This document shows, piece by piece, positions 15,526-24,800 of a stretch of DNA of 44,145 nt. The stretch covers positions 1-44,145 of the forward strand of contig JBBPYA010000080.1 in the NCBI GenBank assembly GCA_038200385.1, written 5' to 3'. The notes under the pieces were generated by a model. It did no database searches. It was not told the DNA's origin and saw only the letters and a list, made by a program, of their open reading frames with translations. The DNA comes from JBBPYA01 sp038200385 (lineage in GTDB: Bacteria > Actinomycetota > Actinomycetes > Mycobacteriales > Geodermatophilaceae). Within the stretch, counting starts at the first letter, position 1, and each line of letters begins with the position of its first letter. The position numbers and the translations under genes are program-made.

Positions 15526-16523
15526 CGGCTCCCGGGGGTTACCCCGCGGTCCGACCGCGCCGGTTGCGCTCGACGCCGGCGCTGCGCCGGCTGGTCGGCT
15601 CCACCCGGCTGGACCCGGCCGAACTCGTGCTGCCGATGTTCGTCAAGGACGGGCTCACCGAGCCGGTCCCGATCCGGTCCATGCCCGGCGTCGTCCAACA
15701 CACCCTGGACTCGCTGCGCAAGGCTGCCCACGACGCGGTACAGGCCGGGGTGGGTGGCCTGTTGCTCTTCGGCGTCCCGGCGACCAAGGACGGCGTCGGC
15801 TCGCAGGCCGACGCCGAGGACGGCGTCGTCAACCGGGCCCTCGCCGCGCTCCGGACCGACCTCGGTGACCAGAGCGTGCTGATGGCCGACCTGTGCCTGT
15901 GCGAGTACACCGACCACGGGCACTGCGGCGTCATCGACCCGGGCACCGGTGCGGTGCGTAACGACGAGACGCTCGAGCGGTACGCCGCGGTGGCCGTCGC
16001 GCAGGCGATCGCCGGCGCGCACCTGGTCGCGCCGAGCGGGATGATGGACGGGCAGGTCGCGGCGATCAGGGCCGCCCTGGACGGCGCCGGTCACACCGAG
16101 ATCCCGATCCTGGCCTACGCCGCGAAGTACGCCTCCGGCTTCTACGGGCCGTTCCGGGAGGCTGCCGAGGGGGTCCCGCAGTTCGGGGACCGGGCCGGCT
16201 ACCAGCAGGATCCGGCCCGCCCAGTCGAGGAGGCGCTGCGCGAGGTCGCCCTGGACCTTGCCGAGGGTGCCGACGCCGTCATGGTCAAGCCGGCGCTGCC
16301 CTACCTGGACGTGGTCAGCGCCGTGCGGGCCGCGGTCACCGTCCCGGTCGCGGCCTACCAGGTCTCCGGCGAGTACGCGATGGTCGAGGCAGCTGCGGCG
16401 AACGGCTGGCTGGAGCGGCGGCGGGCCGTGCTGGAGACGCTCACCGCGATCAAGCGGGCCGGCGCCGACATCGTCGCGACGTACTGGGCCGCCGACGTGG
16501 CGGGCTGGCTCGCTCGGAACTAG
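15522..16523 (+). CDS. hemB: Delta-aminolevulinic acid dehydratase (porphobilinogen synthase)
   Basis: This 333-aa enzyme condenses two 5-aminolevulinate molecules to porphobilinogen. ADLCLCEYTDHGHCG is the three-cysteine active-site zinc motif, so this is a Zn-type enzyme. The two active-site lysines lie in AYAAKYASGFYGPFREA and DAVMVKPALPYLD, and YQVSGEYAMV completes the pocket. The GTG start at 15522 overlaps the hemD stop (GTGA). It is the last hem gene of the rex operon; a small GC hairpin (6-bp stem near 16591-16607) follows. The next gene has a separate leader of about 260 bp. Confidence 0.97.
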   Translation: MTAPGGYPAVRPRRLRSTPALRRLVGSTRLDPAELVLPMFVKDGLTEPVPIRSMPGVVQHTLDSLRKAAHDAVQAGVGGLLLFGVPATKDGVGSQADAEDGVVNRALAALRTDLGDQSVLMADLCLCEYTDHGHCGVIDPGTGAVRNDETLERYAAVAVAQAIAGAHLVAPSGMMDGQVAAIRAALDGAGHTEIPILAYAAKYASGFYGPFREAAEGVPQFGDRAGYQQDPARPVEEALREVALDLAEGADAVMVKPALPYLDVVSAVRAAVTVPVAAYQVSGEYAMVEAAAANGWLERRRAVLETLTAIKRAGADIVATYWAADVAGWLARN

Positions 16524-16784
16524 CTCTCGGGCCGCGCCGCCGCCGCCGCCGCCACGACGTCAACGGAGTCGTCGAGCACCGGGCCCTCCGTACGCCGGAC
16601 CCGCCGTCCGGGTAGCGCGACGATCATTAATGAACTCGTAGTCCGCTGGTCGAATCCGATCGGTACTCTGCGAACGAAAGACAAGTGCGCGCAGATCCGT
16701 TGCCTTTTGCTGTGGCCCGCGCGTTCCACGGTCCTGATCAAGGGGATGACCATTGCTGGCCACGCGGGACAGGCGGGCGGCCCG

Positions 16785-18302
16785 ATGAGTCGGTCCGCTG
16801 GCACGGCCCGGCGCCGGCTCACCGCAGCCCTTGCGCTGGGGGTCACCGCGGCATTGGTCGCCGTGGCGCCGGCAGCCTCGGCCGTGCCGAGCCGTCCCCA
16901 GTCCAGCGACACCGGCGCATCGACGAACGCCCCGGCGTCGTCCACGCCGTCGACCGCCCCGGCGCCCACCACCGAGCCGGCACCGACCACCCCGGCAGCA
17001 CCGACCACAACCGCACCGACGACAACCGCACCGACGACCGCACCGACCACCCCGGCGCCGCCGCGCACGACCACGGACACCACGTCGACGTCCACGCGGC
17101 CCCCGACGCCGAGCTCGTCGCCCGGAACGACCGACCCGACGCCCCGCGCGCCGTCCTCTCCGGCGCCGGCGGAGCCCGGCACCGTCCCCCCGCCGTTCAG
17201 CGAGGCGATCGCCGGGGCCAGTCCCGGTCAGGAGGCGCTGGCGGCGGAGGCGATGCGGCTGAGCCAGTTGGTGGCCGACACCCGCGACGAACTGGCGCAG
17301 TTGGAGGTGGGGGCGGAGGCGGCATCAGACGCCTACCGGCAGGCCGCCAGCGACCTGGCCGACGCCGAGGCGGTCGCCGACCGGGCCCGCGCCGGCGCCA
17401 ACGAGGCCGACGTCGAGCTGCGGCGCGCCCAGGATGCTCTCGGGGTGTTTGCCCGCAACAGCTACATCGGCGGCAGCCAGCTGGCCAGCGACCTGATGCT
17501 GCTCGATGCGCGTAGCCCGTCCCAGCTGGTCGAGCGCGCCGGGCTGCTCGAGTCGGTCGCGAACAGCCGGACCACCGCATTGGCTCTGGTGGTCTCCCTG
17601 CAGGCGACGCGGGACAACGCCGACGCCGTCGCCAACGATGCCGTCCGGCAACTCATCGACGCCGAGCGGACCGCCCGGTTGGCCCTGGACCGGGCCTCGG
17701 CGACCCTGAGCGCGAGCCAGGCCCAGCTGACCGGTCTGTTGGCCCAGCAGGCCAGCTACGACAAGGACTTCTACGACTCGCTGGTGACGCTGCTCGGCAA
17801 GGCCGGGGCCGACGCGTTGATCAAGCAGTACCAGCTGGCCGACGCGGCCGCGGCCGCGGCCGCGGCGGCGGCCCGGCGCTCGGCGTACGGCGGGGGCCCG
17901 GTGCTCTCCGGAAAGTGGGCCCTGCCCCTGGCGGGCACGCTGACCAGCTGCTACTGCCTGCGGTGGGGCACGATGCACTGGGGTATCGACATCGCGGCCC
18001 CGATGTACACGCCGATCTACGCCGCCGGTGACGGGACGGTGCTGCGCGCCGGCGAGGCCACCGGGTTCGGGCAGGCGGTCTACATCCAGCACGACAACGG
18101 TGACGTCACCGTGTACGGCCACATGGAGGTCATTGAGGTGACCGCCGGCCAGCGGGTCGTCGCCGGCCAGGAGATCGCACAGGTCGGTACCCGAGGCTTC
18201 TCCACCGGACCGCACCTGCACTTCGAGGTACAGAGCGGCGGCATCGGCGGGACCCGGGTGGATCCGGTGATCTGGCTGGCCAACCGAGGCATCTTCGTCT
18301 GA
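16785..18302 (+). CDS. Secreted M23-family peptidoglycan endopeptidase with coiled coil
   Basis: This protein of about 505 aa has a classical signal peptide (MSRSAGTARRRL then a hydrophobic core ending ASA, 1-33), a Thr/Pro low-complexity wall-spanning linker (about 34-145), a long Ala-rich coiled coil (about 150-370) and a C-terminal M23 (LytM/peptidase_M23) domain. Zinc ligands are in HWGIDIAAP and in GPHLHFEV. Such proteins cleave peptidoglycan cross-bridges or activate amidases during division. ATG 16785 is chosen because the signal peptide starts there; ATG 16746 in the same frame is possible. The 261-bp gap upstream holds a weak -10 (TACTCT, 16664-16669) and no riboswitch I recognise. 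Confidence 0.88.
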   Translation: MSRSAGTARRRLTAALALGVTAALVAVAPAASAVPSRPQSSDTGASTNAPASSTPSTAPAPTTEPAPTTPAAPTTTAPTTTAPTTAPTTPAPPRTTTDTTSTSTRPPTPSSSPGTTDPTPRAPSSPAPAEPGTVPPPFSEAIAGASPGQEALAAEAMRLSQLVADTRDELAQLEVGAEAASDAYRQAASDLADAEAVADRARAGANEADVELRRAQDALGVFARNSYIGGSQLASDLMLLDARSPSQLVERAGLLESVANSRTTALALVVSLQATRDNADAVANDAVRQLIDAERTARLALDRASATLSASQAQLTGLLAQQASYDKDFYDSLVTLLGKAGADALIKQYQLADAAAAAAAAAARRSAYGGGPVLSGKWALPLAGTLTSCYCLRWGTMHWGIDIAAPMYTPIYAAGDGTVLRAGEATGFGQAVYIQHDNGDVTVYGHMEVIEVTAGQRVVAGQEIAQVGTRGFSTGPHLHFEVQSGGIGGTRVDPVIWLANRGIFV

Positions 18303-18356
18303 CCCGCGGGGCGACCCGGAGGGCCCGCACGGCCATGCCGTTAGCCTGGGACACTG

Positions 18357-19670
18357 GTGGGCATGGGCTACCCGTACGACGCGCCGCGCTCGACGAGCCT
18401 GTTCCAGCGGGCCTGCGCCGTCGTACCCGGCGGGGTGAACTCCCCGGTCCGCGCGTTCGGGGCGGTAGGCGGGACGCCGCGCTTCATGGTCGGCGGTCGC
18501 GGCCCGTACCTCACCGACGCCGACGGTCGCGAGTACGTCGACCTGATCTGCTCGTGGGGGCCCCTCGTCCTCGGGCACGCCTTCCCCCCGATCGTGCAGG
18601 CCGTGCAGGAGGCGGCCGCGCGCGGGCTTTCCTTCGGCACGCCGACACCGGGCGAGGTCGAGCTCGCCGAGGAGCTCGTGGGGCGGGTCGGCCCCGTGCA
18701 GCAGGTCCGCCTGGTCAACTCCGGCACCGAGGCCACCATGTCGGCGATCCGCCTAGCCCGCGGGTACACCGGCCGCGGCCGGGTCGTGAAGTTCGCCGGC
18801 TGCTACCACGGACACGTCGATGCGCTGCTGGCCGCCGCCGGGTCGGGGCTGGCCACGTTCGCCCTGCCGGACACCCCGGGGGTCACCGGCGCCCAGGCTG
18901 CGGACACCATCGTGCTGCCCTACAACGACCTCGATGCGGTGGCCAAGACGTTCGTCGAGCAGGGTGACCAGATCGCCTGCGTGATCACGGAGGCGGCGGC
19001 GGGCAACATGGGTGTCGTCCCCCCGCTGCCCGGCTTCAACGAGGGACTGCGGCGGCTGTGCGAGCAGTACGGCGCGCTGCTGGTCAGCGACGAGGTGATG
19101 ACCGGGTTCCGGGTGTCCGCGGCCGGTTGGTACGGGCTGGATCCGGTCCCGGCGGACCTGTTCACCTTCGGCAAGGTGATGAGCGGCGGGCTGCCGGCGG
19201 CTGCCTTCGGCGGCCGGGCCGACGTGATGGCCGCGTTGGCCCCCGCCGGGCCGGTGTACCAGGCCGGGACGCTCTCGGGTAACCCGGTCGCGGTCGCCGC
19301 CGGCCTCACCACGTTGCGGCACTGCACTCCCGAGGTCTACGAGCGACTGGACCGGGCGGCGGGGATCCTGCAGCGCGGCGCGGCCGCCGCGCTGACAGCG
19401 GAGGGGGTGCCGCACGTCGTCCAGGCCGCGGGCAACATGTTTTCGGTCTTCTTCACCGACACCGCCGTCACCGACTACGACGCCGCCCGGGCCAGCCAAA
19501 CCGTCCGGTACCCCGCGTTCTTCCACGCGATGCTGGAGCGCGGGGTGTACCTGCCGCCCTCGCCGTACGAGTCCTGGTTCGTCTCCGCCGCGCACGACGA
19601 CGCCGCGCTCGACCGGGTTCTCGACGCGCTGCCGCACGCCGCCCGGGCCGCGGCGGGAGTGCGACCGTGA
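18357..19670 (+). CDS. hemL: Glutamate-1-semialdehyde 2,1-aminomutase
   Basis: This PLP enzyme of about 437 aa converts glutamate-1-semialdehyde to 5-aminolevulinate, the step after HemA. Motifs include CAVVPGGVNSPVRAF near the N-terminus, VNSGTEATMSAIRLARGYTG, KFAGCYHGHVDALL, LLVSDEVMTGFRV (PLP-ring Asp) and the Schiff-base Lys in FTFGKVMSGGLPAAAFGG. GTG 18357 may be leaderless, because TAGCCT (18342-18347) ends 9 nt before it; ATG 18363 is the alternative. It is placed with cytochrome c maturation genes as in mycobacteria (Rv0524 onward). Confidence 0.96.
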   Translation: MGMGYPYDAPRSTSLFQRACAVVPGGVNSPVRAFGAVGGTPRFMVGGRGPYLTDADGREYVDLICSWGPLVLGHAFPPIVQAVQEAAARGLSFGTPTPGEVELAEELVGRVGPVQQVRLVNSGTEATMSAIRLARGYTGRGRVVKFAGCYHGHVDALLAAAGSGLATFALPDTPGVTGAQAADTIVLPYNDLDAVAKTFVEQGDQIACVITEAAAGNMGVVPPLPGFNEGLRRLCEQYGALLVSDEVMTGFRVSAAGWYGLDPVPADLFTFGKVMSGGLPAAAFGGRADVMAALAPAGPVYQAGTLSGNPVAVAAGLTTLRHCTPEVYERLDRAAGILQRGAAAALTAEGVPHVVQAAGNMFSVFFTDTAVTDYDAARASQTVRYPAFFHAMLERGVYLPPSPYESWFVSAAHDDAALDRVLDALPHAARAAAGVRP

Positions 19671-20314
19671 CCACTCCCGGACCAGGGCAGACCCGGGTGC
19701 ACCTGCTGCGCCACGGCGAGGTGCTCAACCCGCGTGGCGTGCTCTACGGCCGGCTGCCCGACTACCACCTGTCCGACGCGGGCCGGGAGATGGCCGAGAA
19801 GGTGGCCGCCGCCCTGACCGGGCGGGACATCACTGCGCTGTTCAGCAGCCCGCTGGAGCGAGCCCAGGAGACGGCGGCGCCGATTGCCCAGGCGCTGGGT
19901 CTACCGGTACTCCTGGACGACCGGCTGCTGGAGGCGACCAACCACTTCGAGGGGCAGACCGTCGGCGTTGGCGACGGCGCGCTGGCCTCACCGCGGCACT
20001 GGTGGGCCCTGCGCAACCCGTTCCGGCCGTCCTGGGGCGAGCCCTACCGCCAGGTCGCGCAGCGGATGCTGTCCGTCGTCCGGACCGCCCGGGAGGCCGC
20101 CGCCGGACACGAGGCGGTCTGCGTGAGCCACCAGCTGCCGATCTGGACCGCCCGCCGGGAGCTGGAGGGGCGTCGGCTCTGGCACGACCCGCGGCACCGG
20201 CAGTGCGGGCTGGCCTCGCTGACCACATTGGTCTTCGAGCAGGACCGGTTCCTGCGGATCGAGTACGCCGAACCGGCCGGCCCCACCTCATCCGGGGCGG
20301 TGCCGGGAGCATGA
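19667..20314 (+). CDS. Histidine phosphatase (phosphoglycerate mutase-like) family protein
   Basis: This 215-aa protein starts VHLLRHGEVLNPRGVLYGRL, giving the RHG phosphohistidine motif, and has LFSSPLERAQETAAPIA plus the second catalytic His in AVCVSHQLPIW. The conserved position between hemL and the TlpA-like gene matches Rv0525 of M. tuberculosis. Its substrate is not known. The GTG start overlaps the hemL stop (GTGA), and its own stop overlaps the next start (ATGA), so it is an integral part of the operon. Confidence 0.9.
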   Translation: MTTPGPGQTRVHLLRHGEVLNPRGVLYGRLPDYHLSDAGREMAEKVAAALTGRDITALFSSPLERAQETAAPIAQALGLPVLLDDRLLEATNHFEGQTVGVGDGALASPRHWWALRNPFRPSWGEPYRQVAQRMLSVVRTAREAAAGHEAVCVSHQLPIWTARRELEGRRLWHDPRHRQCGLASLTTLVFEQDRFLRIEYAEPAGPTSSGAVPGA

Positions 20315-20889
20315 GACCGCTCCGGGTGCTTGCCGCGACTGCGGCAGCATTGGTCCTGCTCGCCGGGTGCTCCACCGGCGCCAACGCCGTCGACGTCAAC
20401 AACGGCGGCCAGTTCCGCTTCGTCGAGGCGACCCCGCAGGGCAAGGTCATCCCGGTCGCCGACCGGAGCAGCGCCCCGCAGTTCGGCGGCTCCCTGCTCG
20501 ACGGCAGCGCCTTCGACTCGGCCGGCCTGGTCGGCAAGGTCGCCGTGATCAACTTCTGGGGCCAGTGGTGCGCCCCCTGCCGGGTGGAGACCCCGGAGTT
20601 CCAGCGGGTGTACGCCGACGTTCGTGACCGGGGGGTGTCCTTCCTCGGGATCAACGTCAAGGACAACGACCAGCTGGCCAGCGCCTACCTGCGCAACGCC
20701 GGCATCGAGTACCCGAGCGTGTTCGACCCGCGCGGTGAGGTGGCGCTGGCCTTCCGCAACTTCCCGCCCGCCGCCATCCCGTCGACCGTCCTGCTGGACC
20801 GTCGCGGTCGGGTGGCCGCGGTCTACCTCGGCACGGTCAGCGAGAGCACGCTGCGCTCGGCCCTCGACCTGCTGCTCGGGGAGGGTTGA
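20311..20889 (+). CDS. TlpA/ResA-like thioredoxin-fold lipoprotein
   Basis: This 192-aa lipoprotein has a signal peptide ending in the lipobox LLAGC (Cys20) and an extracytoplasmic AhpC/TSA-type thioredoxin domain. The redox motif is NFWGQWCAPCRVETPEF (W-C-A-P-C), and the cis-Pro is in FPPAAIPSTVLLD. Proteins of this type keep apocytochrome c haem-binding cysteines reduced outside the membrane and receive electrons from CcdA, which is encoded next. The gene overlaps both neighbours by a few bases. Confidence 0.93.
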   Translation: MRPLRVLAATAAALVLLAGCSTGANAVDVNNGGQFRFVEATPQGKVIPVADRSSAPQFGGSLLDGSAFDSAGLVGKVAVINFWGQWCAPCRVETPEFQRVYADVRDRGVSFLGINVKDNDQLASAYLRNAGIEYPSVFDPRGEVALAFRNFPPAAIPSTVLLDRRGRVAAVYLGTVSESTLRSALDLLLGEG

Positions 20890-21803
20890 TGCTCGCCGCC
20901 GGCGTGGGGGAGACGTTCAGCCGGGCCGTCCTGGACGGGCCGCTGCTCGTGGCCATGGCGGTCTCCGCCTTGGTCGGGCTGATCGGCTTCCTCTCGCCGT
21001 GTGTGCTGCCGCTGGTGCCCGGCTACCTGTCCTTCGTGGCAGGACTGGCCGGCGCCGAGTCGACACCGGGCGCGGCGGGCGCAGCGCCGGGCGGCACGGC
21101 GCCCGGCGGCGCGGGGTTCACTGGCGGCGCGGTGACGGCCGACGGCACCGTCCCCGGTGCCGGAGCGGTGCGGACCCGGCCACGGAACAGGGTCCGGACC
21201 GAGCAGGAGATCCGGGCGCGACGGCGGGTGGTCACCGGCGCGTTGCTGTTCGTGCTCGGCTTCACCACCGTGTTCGTGTCCTTCGGCGCGCTGTTCGGCG
21301 GGCTGGGGCGGCTGCTGCTCGAACATCAGACCCTGCTCAACCGGATCTTCGGCGTCGTGACGATCCTGCTCGGGTTCGCCTTTCTCGGAAAGATCCCCGG
21401 GCTGCAGCGGGAGTTCCGGCTGCACCGGCTGCCCGCCGCCGGCCTGGCCGGGGCTCCGCTGCTCGGTGTCGCCTTCGGGCTGGGCTGGACACCGTGCCTC
21501 GGGCCCACCCTGGGCGCGGTGCAGACGCTGGCGTTCTCCGAGGGCAGCGCGGCCCGCGGGGCGGTCCTCGGGCTGGCCTACTGCGTGGGGCTGGGTGTGC
21601 CGTTCATCCTGACCGCGCTCGGAGCACGGGGGGCGTTGGGCGCATCGGCGTTCGCCCGGCGGCACGCAGGCACCGTGATGCGGGTCGGCGGCGTGCTGCT
21701 CATCGTGCTGGGTCTCCTGCTCGTCAGCGGCCTCTGGGAGTCGCTGATGATCGACCTGCGGTCCTGGCTGGGCAGCACCGGCCTGGGGACGAGTGGCGTG
21801 TAG
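20889..21803 (+). CDS. ccdA: Cytochrome c biogenesis protein CcdA (DsbD-type thiol-disulfide transporter)
   Basis: This protein of about 304 aa has six predicted membrane segments. The paired redox cysteines are in GFLSPCVLPLVPGYLSF (TM1) and LGWTPCLGPTLGAV (TM4). It passes reducing power from cytoplasmic thioredoxin to the TlpA/ResA-like protein. An unusually long Gly/Ala/Pro-rich loop with a basic end (about residues 55-115) separates TM1 from TM2. ATG 20889 overlaps the preceding stop by one base (TGATG); TTG 20886 is an alternative. The downstream resB starts within its stop (TAGTG). Confidence 0.94.
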   Translation: MLAAGVGETFSRAVLDGPLLVAMAVSALVGLIGFLSPCVLPLVPGYLSFVAGLAGAESTPGAAGAAPGGTAPGGAGFTGGAVTADGTVPGAGAVRTRPRNRVRTEQEIRARRRVVTGALLFVLGFTTVFVSFGALFGGLGRLLLEHQTLLNRIFGVVTILLGFAFLGKIPGLQREFRLHRLPAAGLAGAPLLGVAFGLGWTPCLGPTLGAVQTLAFSEGSAARGAVLGLAYCVGLGVPFILTALGARGALGASAFARRHAGTVMRVGGVLLIVLGLLLVSGLWESLMIDLRSWLGSTGLGTSGV

Positions 21804-23470
21804 TGGCGCTGGATCAGCGGCTGTCGACCGCTCCGGACCCGGTGGAGACCGACCGCGTGCAGATGGGTCCCCGTGCGCTGGCCCGGCGGTGGTGGCGGGC
21901 CCTGACAAGCATGCGGACCGCGCTGGTCCTGCTGTTCCTTCTCGCGCTGGCCGCGGTCCCGGGCTCGCTGCTCCCACAGCGCTCGCTGAGCCAGGGCAAG
22001 GTCAGTGCCTACTACGCCGCGCACCCGCAGCTGGCCCCGATCCTGGACCGGCTCGGCGCGTTCGCGGTGTTCAGCTCCCCGTGGTTCGCCGCGATCTACC
22101 TGCTGCTGTTCGTGAGCCTGATCGGCTGCATCGTGCCGCGGACCAGGATGCACCTTCGGGTTCTGCGCCAGCCGCCGCCACCGGCACCGAGCCGGCTGAC
22201 CCGCCTCCCGCAGTCGGACACCGTCGAGAGCACCCTGCGGCCCGCCGCCGCCGCCGACGGGATCGAACGCGCGCTGCGCCGCGGTCGGTGGCGGGTGGCG
22301 CGGTCCACGACGGGCGAGGTGGTCGAGTTGGCCGCCGAGAAGGGGTATCTCCGCGAGGTGGGCAACCTCGCCTTCCACGCGGCCCTGGTCGTCCTGCTGG
22401 CCGGGGTTGCGATCGGGAAGCTGGTCGGTTACGAGGGCAGCATCCTGGTGGAGGAGGGCGGCGGGTTCTGCAACTCCCTCCAGCAGTACGACACCTACCG
22501 CAACGGGCCGCTCGTCCAGGGCGGTGACCTGACCCCGCTGTGCGCGGACCTCACCCGGTTCAGCGTCGACTACGAGGCCAACCTCACCCCGTCGAAGTTC
22601 CTCGCCCAGATCAGGTACACCCGGCAGCCCGGGGGGCCGGTAACCAGCTATCCGTTGGAGGTGAACTCGCCGCTGCGCGTCGACGGGATCCGGCTGTACC
22701 TCACCGGTCACGGATTCTCGCCGCGATTCACCATCCGCTACCCCGACGGATCGCAGTTCACCGACCTGTCCGCACCCTTCCTGCCGCAGGACGCGACCAC
22801 CCTGGCCTCGACGGGCGCACTCAAGCTGCCTGACCGGCCCAACGCCGACCCTGGGGCGCCGCAACTGGCGATCGAGGGCTTCTTCGCTCCGACCGCGGCC
22901 GACCTCGGGGACCGACGGCTGGTGTCGGTCGACCCGCGGCCGATGAACCCGGCCGTGGCGATCGTCGTCTACCAGGGCAGCATCGGGCTGGACAGCGGGG
23001 CACCCCAGAACGTCTTCCAGTTGGACCCGCAGCAGATCCAGCGCGGGGCGTTGAAGCGCGTGGACGCCGCCAACCTGCTCGTGGGTCAGAGCCTGACCCT
23101 GCCCGACGGCACGACGATCAGCTTCGACGGGTACAAGCAGTGGGCCGCCCTGCAGGTGTCGCACGATCCGGCTCAGTGGAGCGTGCTCGGCGCCGCGGTG
23201 ACCGCCCTGCTCGGGCTGATGTGCTCCCTCGGCGTACGCCGGCGCCGGGTGTGGGTGAGGCTGCGGCCGGCACTGCAGCGCACCGGCGACCCGGGTGCCG
23301 GCAGCGTCGCCAGGCCTCGTACCGTCATCGACGTCGGCGGCCTGGCCAGAGCCGATTCCGGTCGTTTCGGCGGGGAGTTCGAGGCGCTCGTAGCCGGTCT
23401 TCCCAAGACCCGGCGGATACTCGAAGACACCACCCGATCCGGGGCGACGTTCCCGGCTGAAAGGACGTGA
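21803..23470 (+). CDS. resB: Cytochrome c biogenesis protein ResB (Ccs1)
   Basis: This 555-aa membrane protein has an N-terminal helix (SMRTALVLLFLLALAAVPGS, then LLPQR), a second segment around PWFAAIYLLLFVSLIGC, a third in AFHAALVVLLAGVAIGK, a large extracytoplasmic domain, and a last helix near SVLGAAVTALLGLMCSLG. This is the ResB/Ccs1 topology. With CcsB it forms the System II heme-cytochrome c synthase. GTG 21803 overlaps the ccdA TAG by one base, which fixes the start. The C-terminal cytoplasmic tail (about 60 aa) ends at TGA 23468-23470, overlapping ccsB by GTGA. Confidence 0.95.
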   Translation: MALDQRLSTAPDPVETDRVQMGPRALARRWWRALTSMRTALVLLFLLALAAVPGSLLPQRSLSQGKVSAYYAAHPQLAPILDRLGAFAVFSSPWFAAIYLLLFVSLIGCIVPRTRMHLRVLRQPPPPAPSRLTRLPQSDTVESTLRPAAAADGIERALRRGRWRVARSTTGEVVELAAEKGYLREVGNLAFHAALVVLLAGVAIGKLVGYEGSILVEEGGGFCNSLQQYDTYRNGPLVQGGDLTPLCADLTRFSVDYEANLTPSKFLAQIRYTRQPGGPVTSYPLEVNSPLRVDGIRLYLTGHGFSPRFTIRYPDGSQFTDLSAPFLPQDATTLASTGALKLPDRPNADPGAPQLAIEGFFAPTAADLGDRRLVSVDPRPMNPAVAIVVYQGSIGLDSGAPQNVFQLDPQQIQRGALKRVDAANLLVGQSLTLPDGTTISFDGYKQWAALQVSHDPAQWSVLGAAVTALLGLMCSLGVRRRRVWVRLRPALQRTGDPGAGSVARPRTVIDVGGLARADSGRFGGEFEALVAGLPKTRRILEDTTRSGATFPAERT

Positions 23471-24447
23471 CCGTGGTCGACAGCTCGCTGGCGTCGGTGT
23501 CGGACTCGGCGTACACCTTCTCGATCGTCATCTACACACTCGCGGTCGCCGCGTTCGCGTTCGAGTACGCCTTCGGTCGGACCGGGCGGATCGCCCGCAC
23601 CAGCACCGCGCACCGCGCGGCTCTCGAGGGCGGGATCAGTCTCGCCACCGAGGTGACGACCGGCGTCTCCCGGGCCGAACGGTTGGGCCGGGCGGGTCTG
23701 GCCGCCACGGTGCTCGGTGCGGTCCTGCAGATCGTGTCGCTGGCGCTGCGAGCGGCGGCCACCGGCCGGGTGCCGTGGGGCAACATGTTCGAGTTCGCCT
23801 GCGCCGTGGTGCTCGTCGTGGTGCTGTCCTGGCTGTGGCTGGTCCGCTCCGCCCCCCAGCTGCGCCACCTCGGCATCTTCGTGCTGATCCCGGTGGTCTC
23901 GATCCTGGTGTACGCCGGGCTGGAGCTGTACGCGGCGGCGGCGCCGCTGGTCCCGGCGCTGCGGTCGTACTGGCTGGTTATCCACGTCATCTCTGCGGTC
24001 ATCGCCTCCGGCATGTTCCTGTTCAGCGGGCTGCTGGCCGGGCTGTACTTGGTCCGCCACCGCTACGATCGGTCACTTGTCGACGACCGCCCGGCTTCGC
24101 GCCCGGTGACCGCGCTGGCGCCGCGACTGCCCACCGCCGCGGTCCTGGACTCACTGTCCTACCGGGTGGTCGCGTTCGCGTTCCCGATCTGGACCTTCGC
24201 GGTGATGGCCGGCGCGATCTGGGCGGAATCGGCGTGGGGCCGGTTCTGGGGATGGGATCCGAAGGAGACCTGGGCGCTGATCGCGTGGCTGGTCTACGCC
24301 GGGTACCTGCACGCGCGGGCCACGGCGGGCTGGAAGGGCACCAAGGCGGCCTCGGTCAACCTGGTCGGCGCCTTCGCGATGACGTTCAACTTCCTCATCA
24401 TCAACCTGGTGGTGTCCGGTCTGCACTCCTACGCCGGGCTCACCTGA
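23467..24447 (+). CDS. ccsB: Cytochrome c biogenesis protein CcsB (CcsA/ResC family)
   Basis: This 326-aa polytopic protein with about eight membrane segments carries the tryptophan-rich WWD heme-handling motif in SAWGRFWGWDPKETWALIAW, followed by YAGYLHARAT with a conserved His. It exports heme and, with ResB, ligates it to CxxCH apocytochromes outside the membrane. The GTG start overlaps the resB stop (GTGA). It is the last gene of the hemL-ccs operon, and a hairpin spans its stop codon. Confidence 0.95.
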   Translation: MTVVDSSLASVSDSAYTFSIVIYTLAVAAFAFEYAFGRTGRIARTSTAHRAALEGGISLATEVTTGVSRAERLGRAGLAATVLGAVLQIVSLALRAAATGRVPWGNMFEFACAVVLVVVLSWLWLVRSAPQLRHLGIFVLIPVVSILVYAGLELYAAAAPLVPALRSYWLVIHVISAVIASGMFLFSGLLAGLYLVRHRYDRSLVDDRPASRPVTALAPRLPTAAVLDSLSYRVVAFAFPIWTFAVMAGAIWAESAWGRFWGWDPKETWALIAWLVYAGYLHARATAGWKGTKAASVNLVGAFAMTFNFLIINLVVSGLHSYAGLT

Positions 24448-24483
24448 CCCGACCGGCGTTCCCGGAAGGGCTAGGCGGGTCAG
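24444..24483. terminator. Hairpin spanning both stop codons of convergent ccsB and a small membrane-protein gene
   Basis: CTGACCCG (24444-24451) and CGGGTCAG (24476-24483) form a perfect 8-bp stem with a 24-nt loop. The left arm contains the ccsB TGA (24445-24447), and the right arm contains the opposite-strand stop (24480-24482). A bidirectional terminator is likely. Confidence 0.5.
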
Positions 24484-24680
24484 TCCTCGGGGCGGGCCCG
24501 CCGGTCCAGGTCGCGGAGGAACTCGGGATTGTCGTCCGGAGGGACCGGGGCGGGGCGCCGGCCCGGCCTCGGCCGGGGCTGCGGAGTCGTCCCTGCGGAG
24601 TTCACCTGGTCCGGTCCGATCACGCGCCAGAGCACGACGAGCATCACCGCGGTCACGATCAAGGCCACCAGGAAGATCAT
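24480..24680 (-). CDS. Small single-pass membrane protein, unknown function
   Basis: This 66-aa protein starts with a membrane segment MIFLVALIVTAVMLVVLWRV and continues with a Pro/Arg-rich cytoplasmic tail ending in NPEFLRDLDRRARPED. I recognise no named family, though similar small proteins are often found beside ccsB in actinobacteria. ATG 24680 is chosen because the hydrophobic helix starts there and a purine-rich stretch precedes it; GTG 24707 would add nine polar residues. It is convergent with ccsB. Confidence 0.65.
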   Translation of the reverse strand: MIFLVALIVTAVMLVVLWRVIGPDQVNSAGTTPQPRPRPGRRPAPVPPDDNPEFLRDLDRRARPED

Positions 24681-24800
24681 CGAACCCCTATCCCTCGTGC
24701 CGCTCACAGTAGTCGCGTGCGGCCGATCGCGACGGCCGGTGACTGACCTCCGTGACCGACGGGGAGGGCCGGCCCGGCCGCCGGGGGCCTCCCGGCCGCC

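Noticed and set aside
16524..16784. Long leader before the M23 peptidase gene as a possible c-di-AMP (ydaO) riboswitch
   Set aside because: I could not find the conserved ydaO core segments; only a weak -10 and small hairpin are visible.
23167..24447. A possible Rex site before the cytochrome c maturation genes
   Set aside because: No TTGTGAA-N4-TTCACAA-like sequence was found upstream of hemL, the TlpA-like gene or resB by eye.
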